Assembly (NCBI GenBank): GCA_937958685.1
Contig: CALGNF010000141.1
Span: 1-17,282, forward strand
Direction of reading: 5' to 3'
DNA: 17,282 nt
DNA from: an uncultured Caryophanales bacterium
GTDB lineage: Bacteria; Bacillota_I; Bacilli_A; Izemoplasmatales; Hujiaoplasmataceae
In this document: positions 1 through 7,404 of the stretch, one piece after another
Numbering within the stretch: position 1 is the first letter of the stretch
How the letters are laid out: each line of letters opens with the position of its first letter
Translations under genes and position numbers: made by a program
The notes under the pieces: model-generated
Databases searched by the model: none
Seen by the model: the letters and a program-made list of their open reading frames with translations, nothing else
Told to the model about the DNA's origin: nothing

Positions 1-46
1 AGATCGTATTCGGTGACTGGAGTTCAGACGTGTGCTCTTCCGATCT
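1..46 (+). other. Illumina TruSeq adapter remnant (non-genomic)
   Basis: Bases 13-46 match the 34-base TruSeq read-2/P7-side adapter, which begins GTGACTGGAG and ends CTCTTCCGATCT. Bases 1-4 (AGAT) are the end of the P7 flow-cell sequence, and bases 5-12 fit an 8-base i7 index between the two. This is library sequence left at a contig end, so the window start is the contig start. Any reading frame entering from here is artificial. Confidence 0.98.
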
Positions 47-85
47 CCACCGGGTTCGGCAGTTCGAATCTGTCCCCCTCCACCA
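47..85 (+). tRNA. tRNA-Tyr, 3' fragment
   Basis: Only the 3' part survives, because the contig breaks inside the gene. The T-stem is GGCAG (58-62) with CTGTC (70-74), and the T-loop is TTCGAAT. The 3' acceptor strand is CCCCTCC (75-81), followed by discriminator A82 and an encoded CCA (83-85). The missing 5' strand would be GGAGGGG. The stretch before the T-stem (about 47-57) looks like the end of a long variable arm. This combination closely matches Gram-positive tRNA-Tyr. The anticodon is not present, so identity rests on similarity, and a tRNA-Ser or tRNA-Leu is a less likely alternative. Confidence 0.78.
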
Positions 86-99
86 TCCCAAACGCCAAA

Positions 100-121
100 G
101 GCGATCCAGGTCGCCTTTTTT
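100..121 (+). terminator. Rho-independent terminator after tRNA-Tyr
   Basis: Stem GGCGA (100-104) pairs with TCGCC (111-115) around a 6-base loop and is followed by six T. It lies 14 bases beyond the tRNA CCA end. Confidence 0.8.
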
Positions 122-137
122 GTTTCCTGTTGGGACA

Positions 138-165
138 TTGTCATTTTTTTCCAGTGAGTTATAAT
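138..165 (+). promoter_or_regulatory. Sigma-A type promoter of nagA
   Basis: The -35 box TTGTCA (138-143) and -10 box TATAAT (160-165) are separated by 16 bases. Transcription would start near 172, giving a short leader that carries the nagA ribosome site. Confidence 0.75.
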
Positions 166-198
166 AGAGGAGAGATATGCCCAAGGGAGAGATCATTT

Positions 199-1350
199 GT
201 GAGAACATTGATTGTCAACGCACGCCTTGTTATGGCGAAAGAGATCGTCTTCATGAAACAACTCATCATCGAGGACGGGATGATAGCGGCCGTCATCGAT
301 GAGGGCAAAACTGATTTTTGCGACAACGTGATCGATGGCAAGGGCATGTATCTGACACCGGGGTTCATCGACATCCACGCCCACGGCAACTCCGGGTGCG
401 ACATCATGGACTGCGATCCCGCCGGCCTGGAGACGATCGCAACCTACCAACTTCAGACCGGGGTCACATCATTTTTGGCAACGACGCTGACGGCCTCAAA
501 AGTTCAGCTACGTGATTGTGTGAAGCTGGTGGCTGATTATGTGAAATCGCAGAAAAGCGATGTTTCCGAGGTTTTGGGAATTTATGTCGAGGGACCATAT
601 TTCGCATATGCGAAAGCGGGAGCGCAGCCCAGAGAGCATTTGCGGCTACCAGATATCGGGGAGTTGGAAGCCTTGCTTGCGGCTGGGGATGGGCTCATCA
701 AAGTCGTGTCGCTCGCACCCGAACTCGAAGGGTCGCAAGCGGCGATCGGCTACTTGAAAAAACACAGGGTTACCGTCGCCCTTGGCCATACCACGGCCGA
801 CTATCGCGTGACCAAACAGGCAATCACCGCCGGGGCTTCCCTGGCCACGCATCTGTTCAATGCCATGCGGCCGTTCGATCACCGCGAACCGGGAATCGTC
901 GGAGCTTTCCTTGAGGATGACAGGACGATGATCGAATTGATCGCGGACGGTGTCCATCTCCACGACGCCACAATCAGACTTGCCGTCAAGGCCAAAGGGG
1001 CGGACAAAGTCATATTGGTCTCCGATCAGATCCGGGCGGCCGGCCTCAAGGACGGAACCTATCGCCTCGGAGAGGACGTCATCGCTGTATCCCAAGGCGT
1101 TGCCCGTCTTGCAGACGGGGCGCTAGCCGGATCGACGTTCGATCTCGCAATGGCGCTCAAGCGGATGGTGAAAGAACTAGGATTTGGGCTTGCCGAGGCC
1201 ATCGGGATGGTGACCATCAATCCCGCCAAAGCGATCGGCGTCGATCATATTCTTGGCAGCGTCGCTCCTGGAAAACAGGCCGATCTGCTGCTTATTAATG
1301 AGGATTTGGCTATTGCCCACGTGATCAAAAAGGGCAAGCTGATCATCTAA
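199..1350 (+). CDS. nagA: N-acetylglucosamine-6-phosphate deacetylase
   Basis: Cytoplasmic amidohydrolase that removes the acetyl group from N-acetylglucosamine-6-phosphate, giving glucosamine-6-phosphate and acetate for amino-sugar catabolism or wall recycling. The GTG start at 199 gives 383 residues, the usual family length. It is preceded by AAGGGAGA (183-190) and a promoter. The open frame runs further upstream only through tRNA and adapter sequence. Visible motifs are HAH at 60-62 in GFIDIHAHG, the metal-binding E131 in VEGPYF, H197 in GHTTAD, H218 in THLFNAM, and the catalytic D276 in SDQIRAAGL. The spacing closely tracks the E. coli enzyme (E131, H195, H216, D273, from memory). The C-terminal INPAKAIG...GSVAPGKQADLLL block is typical. 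No nagB deaminase lies beside it. It is monocistronic, ending at a shared terminator. Confidence 0.95.
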   Translation: MRTLIVNARLVMAKEIVFMKQLIIEDGMIAAVIDEGKTDFCDNVIDGKGMYLTPGFIDIHAHGNSGCDIMDCDPAGLETIATYQLQTGVTSFLATTLTASKVQLRDCVKLVADYVKSQKSDVSEVLGIYVEGPYFAYAKAGAQPREHLRLPDIGELEALLAAGDGLIKVVSLAPELEGSQAAIGYLKKHRVTVALGHTTADYRVTKQAITAGASLATHLFNAMRPFDHREPGIVGAFLEDDRTMIELIADGVHLHDATIRLAVKAKGADKVILVSDQIRAAGLKDGTYRLGEDVIAVSQGVARLADGALAGSTFDLAMALKRMVKELGFGLAEAIGMVTINPAKAIGVDHILGSVAPGKQADLLLINEDLAIAHVIKKGKLII

Positions 1351-1352
1351 AG

Positions 1353-1381
1353 AAAAGTTCCTGGGCTCCAGGAACTTTTTT
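1353..1381. terminator. Bidirectional terminator between nagA and nrdG
   Basis: A 12-bp perfect stem, AAAAGTTCCTGG (1353-1364) with CCAGGAACTTTT (1368-1379), closes a GCT triloop. T-runs on the plus strand (to 1381) and the matching A-run on the other side let it serve both converging genes. The nrdG stop codon at 1380-1382 overlaps its edge. Confidence 0.9.
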
Positions 1382-2072
1382 AAAACATCAGGACAACATG
1401 CGGCTGATAAAGTTTGATGGTCTCCGCGAATTCGGCGATCTGCTTCTCGGAATAGGGCGCAACCTCGATCAGTTCCAGATCCTCGATCAGATAGTCGAGC
1501 GGCTTCTTGTAGTCATTGAGCACGTAACGGGGAACTTCCGGAAGCTCTTCCGCCATCCGGATGAGATCCTCGAGTGTCAGTTGGGGAATCACAGTGGTCC
1601 TGACCTCGAAGTCGATACCGCTTTCCTTGAGGATTGTGATCGATCTGAGGACGTCTTTTGGATCGGCCTCTCCCCGTGCGATCTCCGCATAGCGTGATCG
1701 CGGGGCTTTGTAATCGATCGCCACATAATCAAGGGCACCGGCCGCCAGGCAAGCCGCCAGCGCTTCGGGATTGGAGCCGTTGGTGTCGAGTTTTGTGGCG
1801 TAGCCCAAATCTTTCAAGTATAAAAAATAGGGAAGCAAATCGTCGTGCAGCGTCGGTTCGCCCCCGGTCACGACGACGCCGTCGATCAGGTTCTGGCGTT
1901 TTTTGAGAAAGGCGTCGATTTCGTCGTTGGGAATGAGCGAAGCGATGTCTTCGATGAGACTGCGGTTATGGCAGTAATAGCAATTGAAGTTGCAGCCGGG
2001 AGTGAAAAGCACTGTGGCGATCTTGCCCGGGAAATCGATCAACGAAGTGCGGACGATCCCGGCAAAGATCAT
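1380..2072 (-). CDS. nrdG: Anaerobic ribonucleotide reductase activating protein (radical SAM)
   Basis: Radical-SAM activase that cleaves S-adenosylmethionine to install the glycyl radical on NrdD. At 230 residues it is longer than E. coli NrdG (about 154) and resembles the NrdG2/PflA-like subgroup. The N-terminus MIFAGIVRTSLIDFPGK is followed by the [4Fe-4S] motif CNFNCYYC (C27, C31, C34) and later by TGGEPTLH, the glycine-rich SAM-binding block. The ATG overlaps the nrdD stop codon (ATGA, 2069-2072 on the minus strand), indicating translational coupling and one operon. The protein ends at the bidirectional terminator it shares with nagA. Confidence 0.93.
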   Translation of the reverse strand: MIFAGIVRTSLIDFPGKIATVLFTPGCNFNCYYCHNRSLIEDIASLIPNDEIDAFLKKRQNLIDGVVVTGGEPTLHDDLLPYFLYLKDLGYATKLDTNGSNPEALAACLAAGALDYVAIDYKAPRSRYAEIARGEADPKDVLRSITILKESGIDFEVRTTVIPQLTLEDLIRMAEELPEVPRYVLNDYKKPLDYLIEDLELIEVAPYSEKQIAEFAETIKLYQPHVVLMF

Positions 2073-4192
2073 GCTTTTTCACTCTCCGCGACAATTCTTT
2101 GAACTTGATCCTTGATCACGTACTTGACACGGTCGACATATTCCGCCTTTTTGCCTTTGTTGAAGTTTTGAACGGGACGGAGATAACCGACGACACGGGT
2201 GTAGACTTCTGCGGGGAGGTTGCAGGTGGGACAACGGAAATGCTCGCCGGAAATATAGCCGTGCTCATTGCACACCGAAAACGTCGGCGTGAGCGAGATA
2301 TACGGCAACCTGTATTTTTCGAAGATCTTCTTGATCAGGTTTTTCGTTGTTTTGGTATCTTTGATCCGCTCGCCGAGATACAGGTGCAAGACCGTACCGC
2401 CGGTATAGAGCGATTGCAGTTCGTCTTGGAGATCGAGTGTCTCGAAGATGTCGTCGGTGAATCCGACCGGAAGCTGCGTGGAGTTGGTGTAATAAGGCGT
2501 TTCTTTGCCCGCGGTGATGATGTCCGGATATCTGGCTCTGTCGTTTTTGGCCAGGCGGTAGCTTTTACCCTCGGCCGGAGTGGCTTCGAGGTTGTAGTAA
2601 TGCCCGGTCTCTTCCTGGATGTCCTTGATCACGTCGCGCATGTACTGAAGGGTCCTGACCGCGAATTTTTGGCCTTCCGGCTGTGTCAGGTTGAAATCGC
2701 GGCCGAACAGGTTTTGGATTGCCTCATTCATGCCGATGAGACCGATGGTATTGAAATGATTGAACCAGTAGGAACCGGTTTTCGCCTTGACATCCTTAAG
2801 GTAGCTGGCGCTGTAGGGATAAAGCCCGTTCTCGGACTGCTCCTCAATGACCTTGCGCTTGATCTCGAGACTCTTCTTGGCGACATTGATCGTTTCCCAG
2901 AGCCTGGTGAAAAACTCGGATTCGGATTTGGATAGATAGGCAAGCCGGGGCAAATTGATCGTCACGACTCCGATCGATCCTGTGAGGGGATTGGAACCGA
3001 AGAGACCGCCCCCGCGCTTTCTCAGTTCGGATGTATCGAGCCTAAGGCGGCAGCACATCGAGAGCGCGTCTTCGGGGGACAGGTCGGAATTGATGTAATT
3101 CGAGAAATATGGGATTCCGTACTTTGCGGTGATTTCCATGAACTTTTCGACGACCTCGCTGTCCCAGGCGAAATCCTTGGTGACATTGATCGTGGGGATC
3201 GGGAAAGTGAAGACGCGACCTTTCGCGTCACCCTCCATCATCACGTCGCAGAACGCCATGTTGATCATGTCCATCTCTTTTTGGAATTCGCCGTACTTCT
3301 CCGGCATCAGCTTGCCACCGAAGATGACGTTTTGATCCTTGAGAGTGCTCGGACAGACAATGTCGAATGTCAGATTGGAGAACGGACACTGGAATCCGAC
3401 CCTGGTCGGCACGTTGAGGTTGAAGACGAACTCCTGGATCGCCTGGCGGACTTGCTTGTATTCAAGATTGTCATACTTGACAAAAGGGGCGAGATAAGTG
3501 TCAAAAGACGACCAGGCTTGGGCACCGGCGGTTTCACCCTGGGTAGTAAAGGTCGAGTTGATGATTTGGCCCAGAAGTGACCGAAGATGCTTCGGCGGAC
3601 TGGACTCGACCTTGCTGGAGACACCGCCAAAGCCGTTGGTGATGATCTGTCTGATGTCCCAGCCGGCGCAGTATGGGCCGAAGAAACCGAGATCGTGGAT
3701 GTGGATGTCGCCCTGAAGGTGGGCTTCGCGGATTGCGGCAGGATAGACCTCGTGCAGCCAATAATTCTTGGTGAATTCCTCGCGCACGTAGTTGTTGAGA
3801 CCGTTGATCGATTTTTGCGTGTTGGCATTTTCGTTGATTTGCCAGTCGCGATCGTTCAGATATTCGGTGAACATATCGATTGTTGCGCCAATAAGAGCGT
3901 TCGCTTCCCGCGACGCCCGTCTTTTTTCACGATATAAAATAAAGGCTTTCGCCGTTTTTGCATGTCCGTTTTCAATCAGCACCTTCTCGACGATGTCCTG
4001 GATGCCCTCGACATCGGCGATGCCGTTCGGATACTTATCCTCGGCAAGCCGAACGACTTCATCAGCGAGTTGCTCGCTTTTGGCGAAATCGGAGCCGCCG
4101 ACGGAACTGGCCGCTTTGAAAATCGCCAACACGATTTTCTCCTTGCGAAACGGTACGACGGTCTGGTCTCTCTTGATGATCTGCTTTAACAT
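2069..4192 (-). CDS. nrdD: Anaerobic ribonucleoside-triphosphate reductase, class III
   Basis: Glycyl-radical enzyme that reduces ribonucleoside triphosphates to deoxyribonucleotides without oxygen. It has 707 residues. An ATP-cone allosteric domain occupies roughly residues 1-95 (MLKQIIKRDQTVVPF...). The catalytic barrel follows, with GDIHIHDLGFFGPYCAGWD and the SMCCRLRLD segment containing the expected thiyl cysteine. Near the C-terminus is a zinc site C641-x2-H644...C654-x2-C657, where one usual cysteine is histidine. The glycyl radical loop is RVVGYLRP, with G669. The ATG at 4192 follows the ribosome site AGGGGGAA (complement of about 4198-4206). Transcription comes from a good promoter at 4239-4268. 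Such an enzyme implies anaerobic or facultative growth. No aerobic nrdAB genes are in the window. Confidence 0.96.
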   Translation of the reverse strand: MLKQIIKRDQTVVPFRKEKIVLAIFKAASSVGGSDFAKSEQLADEVVRLAEDKYPNGIADVEGIQDIVEKVLIENGHAKTAKAFILYREKRRASREANALIGATIDMFTEYLNDRDWQINENANTQKSINGLNNYVREEFTKNYWLHEVYPAAIREAHLQGDIHIHDLGFFGPYCAGWDIRQIITNGFGGVSSKVESSPPKHLRSLLGQIINSTFTTQGETAGAQAWSSFDTYLAPFVKYDNLEYKQVRQAIQEFVFNLNVPTRVGFQCPFSNLTFDIVCPSTLKDQNVIFGGKLMPEKYGEFQKEMDMINMAFCDVMMEGDAKGRVFTFPIPTINVTKDFAWDSEVVEKFMEITAKYGIPYFSNYINSDLSPEDALSMCCRLRLDTSELRKRGGGLFGSNPLTGSIGVVTINLPRLAYLSKSESEFFTRLWETINVAKKSLEIKRKVIEEQSENGLYPYSASYLKDVKAKTGSYWFNHFNTIGLIGMNEAIQNLFGRDFNLTQPEGQKFAVRTLQYMRDVIKDIQEETGHYYNLEATPAEGKSYRLAKNDRARYPDIITAGKETPYYTNSTQLPVGFTDDIFETLDLQDELQSLYTGGTVLHLYLGERIKDTKTTKNLIKKIFEKYRLPYISLTPTFSVCNEHGYISGEHFRCPTCNLPAEVYTRVVGYLRPVQNFNKGKKAEYVDRVKYVIKDQVQRIVAESEKA

Positions 4193-4238
4193 GAGAATTC
4201 CCCCTGATTCTTTGGAGCGCCCGGTTGGTGCAATTAAG

Positions 4239-4268
4239 ATAATAAGAGAGGAACGATGGTGTTGTCAA
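4239..4268 (-). promoter_or_regulatory. Promoter of the nrdD-nrdG operon
   Basis: On the minus strand, a perfect -35 TTGACA (4263-4268) and a -10 TATTAT (4239-4244) are 18 bases apart. They lie about 45-75 bases upstream of the nrdD ATG. No clear NrdR-box pair was seen. Confidence 0.72.
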
Positions 4269-4301
4269 GGGAGTTTTCAAAATAAAAATGAATGAAAAAA
4301 A

Positions 4302-4350
4302 CGACAACTGGATGATAATTGCGACAACGAGCGACTTCTCGACAGACAAC
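4302..4350. repeat. Phased heptamer repeats upstream of nrdD promoter
   Basis: CGACAAC occurs at 4302-4308 and 4322-4328, and AGACAAC at 4344-4350, spaced 20 and 22 bases. They sit 34-80 bases upstream of the nrdD -35. The near two-turn phasing would place them on one DNA face. They do not match the NrdR consensus I know. The rest of 4269-4530 is AT-rich with no gene. Confidence 0.35.
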
Positions 4351-4528
4351 TATTTTTTGGTAAAAATCACCGCATATTATTGACAAAGCGGAACCGCTTG
4401 AACTTTCAGAAAAAAATAACAATGATCGAAAGCGTATATATTATTTACCTTTATTTTCAGTGTTTTCCTCAACGAAAGGCATTTCTCGTCGCGGTGGGCA
4501 AAATGCAAGCCAACGAACGATTTAATCG

Positions 4529-4541
4529 GCAACTCAGTTGC
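4529..4541. promoter_or_regulatory. Palindromic operator candidate over the MFS -35
   Basis: GCAACT-C-AGTTGC is a perfect 6-1-6 palindrome that overlaps the -35 hexamer at 4538-4543. A second inverted pair, AAATGCAA (4501-4508) with TTGCATTT (4538-4545), also ends on this -35. Position and symmetry suggest a repressor site. The regulator is unknown. Confidence 0.45.
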
Positions 4542-4566
4542 ATTTGTCTTGCCGTGAATGTATAAT
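4538..4566 (+). promoter_or_regulatory. Promoter of the MFS-GGDEF-acyltransferase unit
   Basis: The -35 TTGCAT (4538-4543), a 17-base spacer and a perfect -10 TATAAT (4561-4566) lie 36 bases before the TTG start. The start codon follows a weak ribosome site, AGGA (4590-4593). Confidence 0.78.
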
Positions 4567-4602
4567 TATTTGATATTAAATCACATGATAGGATAATGTA
4601 AA

Positions 4603-5772
4603 TTGGTCTCGGAAACCTTCAAATTCAAACTCTTCTATTTCATTCGCTATTTCGGTGATGCGTTTTTCTATCCCTTCATGTCGATCTACTTCATTGCCAT
4701 GGGCGTATCATCAGCCAATCTGGGCATTATTCTTGCCATCACACCGATCACGACGATCCTTGTCAATCCGTTTTGGAACTTGATGGCGCGTGATTTGCGC
4801 ACGATCAGAACGATTCTCAAAGTCATGACCATGATCGAGGGATCGCTGATTATCCTGCTCACACAAGTGACAGGATTCGAGATGTATGCCCTGATCGTCT
4901 GCATCATCGCCTTCCTGTGTTCGCCGTTCATGCCGATCCAAGACGGTTTTACGGCCACCTTTGCCAACCAGAACAAGATCGAGTTCACCTCGATCAGGAT
5001 CAATGCCTCGATTGCCTACGTCATCGCCTCGGCGCTGGCCGGGTTCGTGATCATGTATCTGGGCTACACATTCCTGTTCATGGTCTCGGGGATCTTCTTC
5101 ATCTTCACATCGCTGATGGTCTTCTGGATCAAACCCTTCAAGGAGGAACTTCAAAGGCAAAACGCGCCAAAGAGGGATCTTCGCGCCTTGTTAAAAAACT
5201 CGGAGTTTTACAAATACCTCATTTTTTATACGCTGGTCATCGGCGCAGTCAGAGTCGGCGATTCTTTCTTCGGTGTCTACCTGACCAGCGTCAAGGGTTT
5301 GGACACGACCCAGTATGGCTTCGTCTACGCCGCGTTCGTCTTCGCGGAAGTGATTGCGATCAGGTTTCTCATCACCAGAGGCCAGCTGGTGTCCGAACAC
5401 AAATTGATGATCATCAGTTGTCTCCTCTTCATCCTGCGTTTCATCACCTACGGTCTCGACCTCGATCCGCTGTCGCTTTCGCTGCTCACCTTGCTTCGGG
5501 GTGTCGCTTGGGGTATTTTCCTGTTTGCTAACATCCGGTACATCCTCAAGATCGTCAAGGTGGAGAATGTCACCTCCGCGATTCTGATCATTTCGTTGAT
5601 TTTTTCGATGTTCACCGCTGTCGGTAACTTCTTTTTCGGACGACTCATCGTTTTGATTGGCTATTCCTGGTTGTATTTCATGTTGTCGGGCATCATTTTC
5701 CTCGGTTTTCTCGTGTTGATCTTCTTTTCCCCCAAGACCAGAGAACCGGAACCGGAGGTTTTGGGCACATAG
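4603..5772 (+). CDS. Major facilitator superfamily transporter
   Basis: Polytopic inner-membrane permease of 389 residues with about 12 hydrophobic helices, the normal size for a 12-TM MFS protein. A basic cytoplasmic loop near mid-protein (about residues 175-200, KPFKEELQRQNAPKRD) separates the two six-helix halves. The fold resembles the MFS_1-like/sugar or nucleoside symporter branches, but the substrate cannot be read from sequence. The start is TTG 4603: an in-frame TAA lies at 4594-4596, AGGA is 9 bases upstream, and the next ATG (4678) would cut off the first membrane helix. The next gene starts 42 bases after the stop, so cotranscription is likely. Confidence 0.85.
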   Translation: MVSETFKFKLFYFIRYFGDAFFYPFMSIYFIAMGVSSANLGIILAITPITTILVNPFWNLMARDLRTIRTILKVMTMIEGSLIILLTQVTGFEMYALIVCIIAFLCSPFMPIQDGFTATFANQNKIEFTSIRINASIAYVIASALAGFVIMYLGYTFLFMVSGIFFIFTSLMVFWIKPFKEELQRQNAPKRDLRALLKNSEFYKYLIFYTLVIGAVRVGDSFFGVYLTSVKGLDTTQYGFVYAAFVFAEVIAIRFLITRGQLVSEHKLMIISCLLFILRFITYGLDLDPLSLSLLTLLRGVAWGIFLFANIRYILKIVKVENVTSAILIISLIFSMFTAVGNFFFGRLIVLIGYSWLYFMLSGIIFLGFLVLIFFSPKTREPEPEVLGT

Positions 5773-5814
5773 GGAACAACCAAAAACATCATGCCCCAAA
5801 AAGGAAGTGGATCC

Positions 5815-7362
5815 ATGCAATACGAAGTCATTTTTCTTGGTTTAACCTTCGCGGTGGCGGTCATCGCGCTCGTCATCAGCGTCGGCACATTTCTGTCGCT
5901 GAACAAACTGAGAGGGCATTGGGAACTTGCCGTCATGTTTTTGTTGCAGTTTGTCTACGCCCTCGCCTACGCCTTGGAGCTGGTCAGCGAGACGATCGAA
6001 CTGAAGATTCTTTTCAACCACGTCCAGTATCTGGCGATTCCGTTGATCTCCGTTGGCTGGCTGTTTTTGGCCAATCGCTTCCGCAATCCGGAATTCAAGG
6101 CCAATATTAGACTGATAGCATTGTTTCTTGTGATTCCGATCTTGACAATCTTATCGGTCCAGATTTCGTATTATACACCCTTCGATTTATACTACAGCTA
6201 TTCACTGATCGATACGACCTATACCTTTTTCGGCAGATCGCTTCCGGTTTTGGTTTTTGGTAAGGGGCCGTTGTATTACCTTGCCGCATCCTACAACATG
6301 GCGATGATTTTTCTTGCCGCCTACATTTATTATCGTACCTATCGGACAACTTCCGGGGTTCACAAACAACAGGCGTTGTTCTTGATGATCTGTAGTGTCA
6401 TCGCCGCGAGCGCGCCGGTCATGACTTTCTTTTCCGGCGAGACCTCGGGGATCGACACCGCCATCTATATCGTCGCCATCCTCAGTTACATCATCTACTA
6501 TTCGATGCTCAAGTACGAGTATCTCTATTTAAAACCCTCCGCCTATCTGGCGGCATTCGAGACCGCTTCGGAAAGCATCTACCTGTTTGACGACAAATTG
6601 GAACTGATTTCCTGGAACAACGCCGTCACCAACGATGGCATATCCGGCACCAAATTGCAGTACCATATGCGTATCGACGATTTATTCGAAAACAGTGAAA
6701 TCATCGATGCGGTCAGGGACGGCTTGCCTTACGGTTTCAATGCCAAAGGCAAACATTATGTCATTGAGACAATCGCCATCACGACCACCAAAGGCAAGAA
6801 GAATGGCTATATCGTCAAATTCAACGACATGACCAGCTACATCGAGAGAATCGAACGCCTTGATTATCAGGCCTCTCACGACGAGTTGACCGATATTCTC
6901 AATCGCCGCGCCTTTCTTGAGGGCGCCTGTGAGCATATCCAAAACGCAACCATCGCCAAAAGCGATTTTGCGGTGATGATGATCGATCTCGATGATTTCA
7001 AACACGTCAACGATACCTATGGTCACCCCTCCGGCGATATCGTGCTTAAGAGTGTGGCTGAGGCGATCTGCGGAGCCGTGGGCGAGGGGGACCTCGTCGG
7101 GCGCTATGGCGGCGAGGAGTTCGTGGTTCTCGTGAAACAGTCGGATGCCAAGCGAACCGCTGAAATCGCCGAAAGAATCCGGACCAATGTCATGAAACTC
7201 AAATTTGCCTTCAACGGCGCTGAAATCGGGATCCAGGTGAGCATCGGGGTTGCCCTCAGTTACCATGATCATCCGCTCGACATCCTCGAATATATCAAGA
7301 ACGCGGACGACGCGCTCTATGTCTCCAAGCGCAAGGGCAAAAACAAGGCGACCATCGTTTGA
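5815..7362 (+). CDS. Membrane diguanylate cyclase: 7TM sensor, PAS, GGDEF
   Basis: Predicted c-di-GMP synthase anchored in the membrane. The ATG at 5815 (515 aa) follows AAGGA at 5801-5805. An in-frame ATG at 5791 has no close ribosome site and would add eight residues. Residues 1-about 225 hold around seven hydrophobic helices resembling the 7TMR/histidine-kinase N-terminal sensor region. A PAS-like domain follows (about 235-340, AFETASESIYLFDDKLELISWN). The GGDEF domain occupies about 350-515, with HDELTDILNRR and a complete active-site GGEEF at 432-436. The usual inhibitory-site RxxD, five residues before GGEEF, reads GEGD: the arginine is absent, so classic product inhibition is unlikely. 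There is no EAL domain. The sensed signal is unknown. The neighbours are a transporter upstream and an acyltransferase downstream. Confidence 0.9.
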   Translation: MQYEVIFLGLTFAVAVIALVISVGTFLSLNKLRGHWELAVMFLLQFVYALAYALELVSETIELKILFNHVQYLAIPLISVGWLFLANRFRNPEFKANIRLIALFLVIPILTILSVQISYYTPFDLYYSYSLIDTTYTFFGRSLPVLVFGKGPLYYLAASYNMAMIFLAAYIYYRTYRTTSGVHKQQALFLMICSVIAASAPVMTFFSGETSGIDTAIYIVAILSYIIYYSMLKYEYLYLKPSAYLAAFETASESIYLFDDKLELISWNNAVTNDGISGTKLQYHMRIDDLFENSEIIDAVRDGLPYGFNAKGKHYVIETIAITTTKGKKNGYIVKFNDMTSYIERIERLDYQASHDELTDILNRRAFLEGACEHIQNATIAKSDFAVMMIDLDDFKHVNDTYGHPSGDIVLKSVAEAICGAVGEGDLVGRYGGEEFVVLVKQSDAKRTAEIAERIRTNVMKLKFAFNGAEIGIQVSIGVALSYHDHPLDILEYIKNADDALYVSKRKGKNKATIV

Positions 7363-7389
7363 CGAAATACCCGCCATAACTTTACCTAT

Positions 7390-7396
7390 AAGGAGG
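7390..7396 (+). promoter_or_regulatory. Perfect Shine-Dalgarno before an in-frame ATC
   Basis: AAGGAGG is the best ribosome site in the window. Eight bases further (7405) the downstream reading frame has ATC, not ATG, GTG or TTG. The first conventional in-frame start, ATG 7435, is 38 bases away with no ribosome site of its own. See the acyltransferase entry. Confidence 0.75.
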
Positions 7397-7404
7397 ATCC
7401 GGCC

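Noticed and set aside
13-198. N-terminal extension of nagA starting at GTG 13
   Set aside because: It translates the sequencing adapter, a tRNA, a terminator and the nagA promoter.
2099-2935. 278-aa plus-strand frame opposite nrdD
   Set aside because: Shadow of nrdD. It shows no recognisable domain, and nrdD is a well-conserved family.
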